This document shows, piece by piece, positions 5,851 through 9,081 of a DNA stretch of 9,081 nt. Both the position numbers and the translations under genes were made by a program. Source of the DNA: Candidatus Solincola jinzensis. Its GTDB lineage: Bacteria > Actinomycetota > Geothermincolia > Geothermincolales > RBG-13-55-18. The stretch spans positions 1 to 9,081 of the forward strand of contig JACVJG010000080.1 in assembly GCA_015711875.1 (NCBI GenBank), given 5' to 3'. The stretch's first letter is position 1, and each line of letters begins with the position of its first letter. The notes under the pieces are model-generated. The model was not told the DNA's origin, made no database searches, and saw nothing but the letters and a program-made list of their open reading frames with translations.

Positions 5851-7017
5851 ATGCCTGATAAGCACCGCAGGGTAATCGATGCGCTGGAACTGCGCCAGCC
5901 CGACCGCGTCCCGGTCATGGACCTCATGAACGAGTTCTCCACCAGCAACGCTATCCTGGGAAAGAAACCCAACCCCCTGGGGAAAATGGTCAAAGACCCC
6001 AGGATGTCCAAGGTCATGGACCGCTTGTTCTCGCTGCCCGGGTCCGCCATGCTCACCGACCGCGAATTGGAGCGCTTCGCTCACCTCGGGGCGGCGGCCG
6101 CGGTGAGGATGGACTATGACGCGGCCTGGGTGAGCTGCTTCCCCGTGTTGCGTTTCCGCGACTCCCGCACCATGACCGACATCTTCGGGCGCCTGTGCGA
6201 AGTATACGTGGACGCGGCCGGGAATCTCGCCAACCCCATATACCGCGAGGGCCTTATCAAGTCCCCCGCCGATTGGTACGCCTGGCCCAAGCGGGATATC
6301 CTCCGCCTGCCGGAGAAGGTCAACAGGGTCTTCCGGGAGGTACGGGCAGAGTACGGAGACCGGCTCTTTATCTTCGCTTTCGCCAACTATGGGCTCTTCG
6401 AGAACACCTGGCAGCCGATGGGTTTCGAGCGTTTCGCGGTGGCTGCGCGCAAGGAAAAGGATTTTCTCCGCCGTGTGATACGTTTCTACGCCGACCTTCA
6501 CTGCATGCTCATGGAGGCCGCCGCCGACGCCGGGGTCCCGGGCTTCGTCCACACCGACGACCTGGCTTACAAGTCTGGGCCCATGCTCAGCCCTCGACTC
6601 ATCGAGGAGCTGTTCGGGGATCATTACCGGCGCATTACCGAGACCGCCCATGCCTTGGGAATGAAGATAATCATGCACTCGTGCGGGAACACCACCTCGC
6701 TCCTCGAGCGCTTCGTGTCCTGGGGGTTCGACGCCGTGCATCCCCTGGAGCCCACCGCGGGAGTCGACCTCGCGGCCGCCAAGCGCGAGGTGGGGGACCG
6801 CATATGCTTGATAGGGAACCTGGACATCACCCATATCCTGGTGGACGCCTCGCGCGAGGAGGTTTTCGCAGCGGTACGGCAGGCCATCATGGACGCGGCC
6901 GAGGGCGGCGGGTTCATCATCGCCCCCGACCACAGCCACCCGGACATCTCGGTGGAGCGGCTGCGCTGGATGGTGGAGGCGGCCCGGGAATACGGCACCT
7001 ACCCCCTCAAGGCATAG
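5851..7017 (+). CDS. UroD-family (MtaA-like) cobamide-dependent methyltransferase
   Basis: This 388-residue TIM-barrel protein belongs to the uroporphyrinogen decarboxylase superfamily. It is the branch that pairs with corrinoid proteins, not the haem-pathway enzyme. It opens with RRVIDALELRQPDRVPV, the usual N-terminal family pattern. H276-S-C278 in IIMHSCGNT fits the His-x-Cys zinc site that activates a thiol acceptor in MtaA/MtbA. The third ligand, a Cys in classic MtaA, is not obvious: the corresponding stretch reads GGGFIIAPDHSHPDIS (352-367), where H361 or H363 could serve. Other conserved parts are HTDDLAYKSGPMLSP (234-248) and the GNLD strand (322-325). A site GGGGTG lies 4 nt before the ATG. 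Directly after the corrinoid gene, it probably moves methyl between the corrinoid and another molecule, perhaps in O-demethylation. Its substrate and direction are unknown. Confidence 0.85.
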   Translation: MPDKHRRVIDALELRQPDRVPVMDLMNEFSTSNAILGKKPNPLGKMVKDPRMSKVMDRLFSLPGSAMLTDRELERFAHLGAAAAVRMDYDAAWVSCFPVLRFRDSRTMTDIFGRLCEVYVDAAGNLANPIYREGLIKSPADWYAWPKRDILRLPEKVNRVFREVRAEYGDRLFIFAFANYGLFENTWQPMGFERFAVAARKEKDFLRRVIRFYADLHCMLMEAAADAGVPGFVHTDDLAYKSGPMLSPRLIEELFGDHYRRITETAHALGMKIIMHSCGNTTSLLERFVSWGFDAVHPLEPTAGVDLAAAKREVGDRICLIGNLDITHILVDASREEVFAAVRQAIMDAAEGGGFIIAPDHSHPDISVERLRWMVEAAREYGTYPLKA

Positions 7018-7109
7018 GCCGCCGGCTTCCAGGGGCCGAAGGATGAGTCAACGCCAGGGGGTCGACGCCGCTCGTCCCCAGACCATAATAACCCGACTCG
7101 TATGCCTTT

Positions 7110-7127
7110 AGGCTTGGAGCCTCTTTT
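7110..7127 (+). terminator. Weak Rho-independent terminator candidate
   Basis: AGGCT (7110-7114) and AGCCT (7118-7122) form a 5-bp stem with loop TGG, followed by CTTTT. It lies about 90 bp after the methyltransferase stop and before the tandem repeats, a sensible place to end the corrinoid operon. The stem is short and an overlapping stem (GCCT-TT-AGGC, 7104-7113) competes, so the call is tentative. Confidence 0.35.
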
Positions 7128-7143
7128 CCAAAGTGTTCGGCGT

Positions 7144-7439
7144 GGGCCTTCATCCCATCCCGCTGCCGGATTCACTTTACAACGCGCATCGCCGCATAAG
7201 GGGATGACCATGGCCGGGGCATGCAGGGTAAGCGCTTGGCTCGGGCCTTCGTCCCATCCCGCTGCCGGATTCACTTTACAACGCGCATCGCCGCATAAGG
7301 GGATGACCATGGCCGGGGCATGCAGGGTAAGCGCTTGGCTCGGGCCTTCGTCCCATCCCGCTGCCGGATTCGCTTACAGCACGCATCGCCGCATGAGGGG
7401 ATGACCCTGTACGGGGAATGCAGGGTATAATGACCTCGT
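7144..7439. repeat. Three 99-bp tandem repeats
   Basis: Units start at 7144, 7243 and 7342. Units 1 and 2 are 99 bp and differ at a single base (A7152 versus G7251). Unit 3 is one base shorter and more diverged. Each opens with GGGCCTTC and contains CATCCC early and GGGATG later, which could pair. Because 99 is divisible by three, long frames stay open through the array on both strands, but none has a start site or composition that suggests a gene. The array ends at the promoter of the small membrane protein gene. There are no unique spacers, so it is not CRISPR. Confidence 0.95.
7401..7431 (+). promoter_or_regulatory. Promoter with perfect TATAAT in the last 99-bp repeat
   Basis: TATAAT at 7426-7431 is an exact -10 consensus. 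The best upstream hexamer is ATGACC (7401-7406, 4 of 6) at a long 19-bp spacing. Initiation near 7438 would leave a leader of about 36 nt before the ATG at 7474. In repeat units 1 and 2 the matching position reads GTAAGC, so only unit 3 carries the box. It probably drives the PLDc_N/ABC genes. Confidence 0.5.
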
Positions 7440-7473
7440 CTTGCGGGTTTGCGTGAACGAAACGGGTTTGGCC

Positions 7474-7722
7474 ATGTACGCTGCGGAGACGCTTTCCACG
7501 GGCGAGCTGATCCTGTACCTCCTTCCCGTGATCATCATCCAGTTTTCGCTTATGATATTCGCCTTGATCGACCTGGCCCGGCGTGAAAAGGTGCGCACGG
7601 GCAACAAGGTCTTATGGGCGCTTATCATACTGTTGCTCAACCTCATAGGCCCCATCATCTACCTCGCGTGGGGAAGATATCCCGCCGAGGAGGAAAGGGA
7701 CTTCCGGCATTGGCCCGGCTGA
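7474..7722 (+). CDS. Small PLDc_N-family membrane protein (YxlE-like)
   Basis: This 82-residue protein has two membrane helices. The first covers about LILYLLPVIIIQFSLMIF, followed by ALIDLARREKVRTGNK, a short basic loop, and then a second helix in WALIILLLNLIGPIIYLAWGR. The D-L-x-R-R...K-x-x-W-x-x-I-x-L-x-N-x-x-G-P-I-I-Y pattern is that of the phospholipase D N-terminal (PLDc_N) family. These are free-standing small proteins without a catalytic domain. B. subtilis YxlE, of the sigY operon, is such a protein and precedes the ABC ATPase YxlF, as here. The ATG at 7474 is chosen because it follows the promoter and starts just before the hydrophobic part. GTG 7453 and TTG 7441 are in frame and possible, and none has a strong Shine-Dalgarno site. 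Its function is probably regulation or accessory to the exporter. Confidence 0.75.
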   Translation: MYAAETLSTGELILYLLPVIIIQFSLMIFALIDLARREKVRTGNKVLWALIILLLNLIGPIIYLAWGRYPAEEERDFRHWPG

Positions 7723-7904
7723 TGCCGTCGGGCAGACTGGACCTGGAGGTTCGGCGACCTCACCGTGGTGGGCCGGACGGACGACGGCGTTTTCACGTAA
7801 AGACGGGCAGGTTATCCAGAGGAGAGGAAAGGGACTTCCGGACATGGGTGGTGATTGCGTATTGGAGGTTGCCGGCCTGACCAAGAGGTTCGGCGACCTC
7901 ACCG
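7690..7904 (+). repeat. Tandem duplication of the PLDc_N/ATPase gene junction
   Basis: GAGGAAAGGGACTTCCGG at 7690-7707, inside the end of the PLDc_N gene, recurs at 7824-7841, just before the ATPase start. The offset is 134 bp. GAGGTTCGGCGACCTCACCG at 7746-7765 recurs at 7885-7904, inside the ATPase; the offset is 139 bp. The match continues with two mismatches to 7774/7913. The two blocks are in the same order, so the junction was duplicated as a unit and the copies then diverged by small indels. Confidence 0.9.
7722..7823 (+). pseudogene. Decayed duplicate of the second ATPase's 5' end
   Basis: An ATG at 7722 overlaps the PLDc_N stop as TGATG, a classic coupled start, and reads MPSGRLDLEV. 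The live ATPase begins MGGDCVLEVAGLTKRFGDL. The shared LEV aligns in frame. The live gene then has GAGGTT (7865-7870), 14 bp, and GAGGTT again (7885-7890). The copy has a single GAGGTT, as expected for a 20-bp deletion between these hexamers, and this shifts the frame. In the shifted frame it continues FGDLTVV, cf. FGDLTAVD, and meets TAA at 7798-7800. In the unshifted frame it stays open to 7880, past the live ATPase start, so it might act as a 52-codon leader frame. Confidence 0.75.
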
Positions 7905-8821
7905 CGGTGGACCACCTGAGCTTCGCCATAAAGCCCGGCAGGCTGGTGGGATTCGTCGGACCCAACGGGGCGGGGAAGACCACTACCCTGAAGATGCTCC
8001 TCGGCCTCATCTCTCCCGACGAGGGCAAGGTTATCCGCTTCGGAAGGGAGGCGGACCGGCGCGACCTGGAGTCCCTTTCCAGGATCGGCTACGTACCCGA
8101 TATTCCTTCCTTCCCGGAGTGGATGCGTCCCCTTGAGTTCCTGGAGTATATCGGCGGTTTTTTCAGCCGGGACAGGAAGAGGGTGAGGGAGCGCGCGGAG
8201 GAGTTGTTGCGGGAATTCGGGCTGGAGAGGCTTGCGAGGAGAAAGGTGGATGGTTTCAGCAGGGGGGAGCGGCAGAGGCTGGGAATGGCGCAGGCGATGA
8301 TGGGGGAGCCCGAGCTGCTGGTGCTGGACGAGCCCACCTCGGGGCTTGACCCGCTCGGCCGCTACGAGGTCATAACCTATATGGAGCGCTTGAAGGGCAG
8401 GGCGGCGGTGCTGGTCTCCACCCACCTCCTGGAGGACGTGGAGAGGATATGCGACGACGTGCTGATGATCGACAGAGGAAGGAAAATACTGGATGCCCAC
8501 CTGTCGGAGATAAGGTCATATCGGGAAGGGAAGGCCCTCGTGGTGGAGGTCGCGGAGGGCGGCGAGAAGCTGGCGGCGGAACTCTCCGCCATGCCGTGGG
8601 TGAAGGCTTTGAGAGCCCGAGGGAACGCCCTCGAGGTGGTGGTTTCGGACAGTAAGGCGGCGGGCAAGGAGATGGCGGCGGTAGTCGCCCGCCTCGGGCT
8701 GGAGCTGGTGAGGTTCGAAGGGCGTCCACCCAGCCTGGAGGAGATATACATCGCCTTGACCAGGGGAGAGAATATCTTCGGCGACCCGGAAAACCCTCAC
8801 GGCCGACCGGCCTGGGCGTGA
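7844..8821 (+). CDS. ABC transporter ATP-binding protein (YxlF-like)
   Basis: This 325-residue ATPase belongs to a second ABC-2 type exporter. Walker A GPNGAGKTT is at 39-47, the signature FSRGERQRL at 138-146 (RGE replaces the GGQ of LSGGQ), Walker B LLVLDEP at 158-164, the D-loop near SGLDP (166-170), and switch His194. The Q-loop reads GYVPDIPSF (82-90), with Asp where Gln is usual. A C-terminal accessory domain of about 110 residues follows. The ATG at 7844 is used; the nearest Shine-Dalgarno-like run, AAAGGGA, ends 9-10 nt upstream, and this leader is itself a duplicate of the previous gene's 3' end. Order after a PLDc_N gene and before a probable permease start matches the yxlE-yxlF-yxlG arrangement. 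It shares only general family features with the first ATPase, so the two operons are not a simple duplication. Confidence 0.9.
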   Translation: MGGDCVLEVAGLTKRFGDLTAVDHLSFAIKPGRLVGFVGPNGAGKTTTLKMLLGLISPDEGKVIRFGREADRRDLESLSRIGYVPDIPSFPEWMRPLEFLEYIGGFFSRDRKRVRERAEELLREFGLERLARRKVDGFSRGERQRLGMAQAMMGEPELLVLDEPTSGLDPLGRYEVITYMERLKGRAAVLVSTHLLEDVERICDDVLMIDRGRKILDAHLSEIRSYREGKALVVEVAEGGEKLAAELSAMPWVKALRARGNALEVVVSDSKAAGKEMAAVVARLGLELVRFEGRPPSLEEIYIALTRGENIFGDPENPHGRPAWA

Positions 8822-8955
8822 CCGTCGCATGATGGGGGCGGGATCGCTGGAGATCCCAGCGGAAAAACCGGGCATTACCTCGGGGTTTTGAGCGGTTCGA
8901 GGCGCTGCGCCGACTTGATCGTCGCGGTTGGCCTCGCTTGGGGGAGAGGATCGAC
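8822..8955 (+). other. Intergenic spacer with a small hairpin
   Basis: No gene is seen. CGCTGG (8845-8850) pairs with CCAGCG (8856-8861) around AGATC, followed by an A-run and not a T-run, so it is not a terminator on this strand. AAAACC and GGTTTT near 8863-8885 could form a weak A-tract/T-tract stem. The spacer is long for an ATPase/permease pair, in keeping with the expanded junctions elsewhere in the window. Confidence 0.35.
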
Positions 8956-9063
8956 TTGCGGAACCAGCTGAGAGAAGACCTTCTGGAAGCGGGACGCACC
9001 TGCTGTGCTCACTGGAAGGAATGCGCAGCAGGGTTCGCGGAAAGGGTATCGGGCGAGGTGTAA
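8956..9063 (+). pseudogene. Short frame, probable dead copy of a permease 5' end
   Basis: From TTG 8956 a 35-codon frame reads MRNQLREDLLEAG and ends at TAA 9061-9063. A good Shine-Dalgarno run GGGGGAGAGG precedes it. Four bases after the stop, the same start sequence begins again. By analogy with the two other duplicated junctions, this looks like a decayed copy of the permease start. It could instead be a small leader peptide whose stop couples to the next start. The permease body is not in the window, so neither reading can be tested here. Confidence 0.45.
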
Positions 9064-9067
9064 GGTC

Positions 9068-9081
9068 TTGCGGAACCAGCT
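9068..9081 (+). CDS. Probable start of an ABC permease, truncated by the window edge
   Basis: Only TTG and the next few codons (MRNQ, then L if complete) are visible. GAGGTG at 9055-9060 is spaced 7 nt before the TTG. A permease is expected here from the gene order after a PLDc_N gene and an ABC ATPase, but the coding sequence itself is almost absent. The call is positional. Confidence 0.3.

Larger units (their letters stand above)
8955..9081 (+). repeat. Direct repeat of the probable permease start
   Basis: CTTGCGGAACCAGCT is present at 8955-8969 and again at 9067-9081, 112 bp apart. The second copy meets the window edge, so the full repeat length cannot be seen. Each copy holds a possible TTG start giving MRNQL, and each is preceded by a purine-rich ribosome-binding sequence (GGGGGAGAGG and GCGAGGTG). 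Confidence 0.8.

Noticed and set aside
7102..7404. Repeat-protein-like open frames through the 99-bp array on both strands
   Set aside because: The frames stay open only because 99 is divisible by three. Start sites lack ribosome-binding sequences, and the third unit breaks the pattern with a one-base deletion.
7144..7439. CRISPR array
   Set aside because: The repeats are head-to-tail with no unique spacers, are far too long, and no cas gene is near.

Overview
The window is high-GC bacterial DNA. Genes are closely packed, Shine-Dalgarno sites are purine-rich, and ATG, GTG and probably TTG starts occur. Gene content points to an anaerobe with C1/corrinoid metabolism: the start of a Tat-exported formate dehydrogenase, a corrinoid protein, and a UroD-type cobamide methyltransferase. 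A deep-branching anaerobic actinobacterium or a similar high-GC anaerobe fits, but that placement is an inference from gene style only.

Layout. (1) 1-156, minus strand: the first 52 codons of a formate dehydrogenase catalytic subunit, running off the left edge. (2) 157-630: a non-coding divergent region with an AT-rich stretch, a 15-bp palindrome and small hairpins. (3) 631-3783, plus: an ABC exporter operon of one ATPase and two paralogous ABC-2 permeases that overlap by ATGA. (4) 3785-3966: a 32-bp tandem repeat next to a 110-bp element with 16-bp terminal inverted repeats, which looks like a MITE or REP-type element. (5) 4238-4951: a TetR regulator with an operator-like palindrome over its promoter. 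(6) 5196-7017: a corrinoid protein and a UroD/MtaA-like methyltransferase, forming a methyl-transfer module. (7) 7110-7440: a weak terminator, then three 99-bp tandem repeats, the last of which carries a TATAAT box. (8) 7474-9081: a small PLDc_N-type membrane protein, a second ABC ATPase and the probable start of its permease. This gene order resembles Bacillus subtilis yxlE-yxlF-yxlG.

The most unusual feature is that gene junctions in the two ABC operons are locally duplicated. At the ATPase/permease junction near 1483-1696, and at the PLDc_N/ATPase junction near 7690-7904, the 3' end of one gene plus the 5' end of the next appears twice in tandem. In each case the upstream copy of the downstream gene's start is dead. 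One starts GTG GCC TGA. The other carries a 20-bp deletion between two GAGGTT hexamers that shifts its frame. A third junction, at 8955-9081, repeats the probable permease start 112 bp apart. With the 99-bp triplicate and the 32-bp duplicate, five short tandem duplications lie in 9 kb, nearly all at gene boundaries.

How the genes may work together: the TetR protein probably controls itself and perhaps the corrinoid/UroD pair downstream. That pair would move a methyl group from an unidentified substrate, via the corrinoid, towards an acceptor. No substrate-specific methyltransferase (MtaB/MttB type) lies in the window. The two ABC systems are probably drug, peptide or ion exporters; their substrates cannot be read from the sequence.
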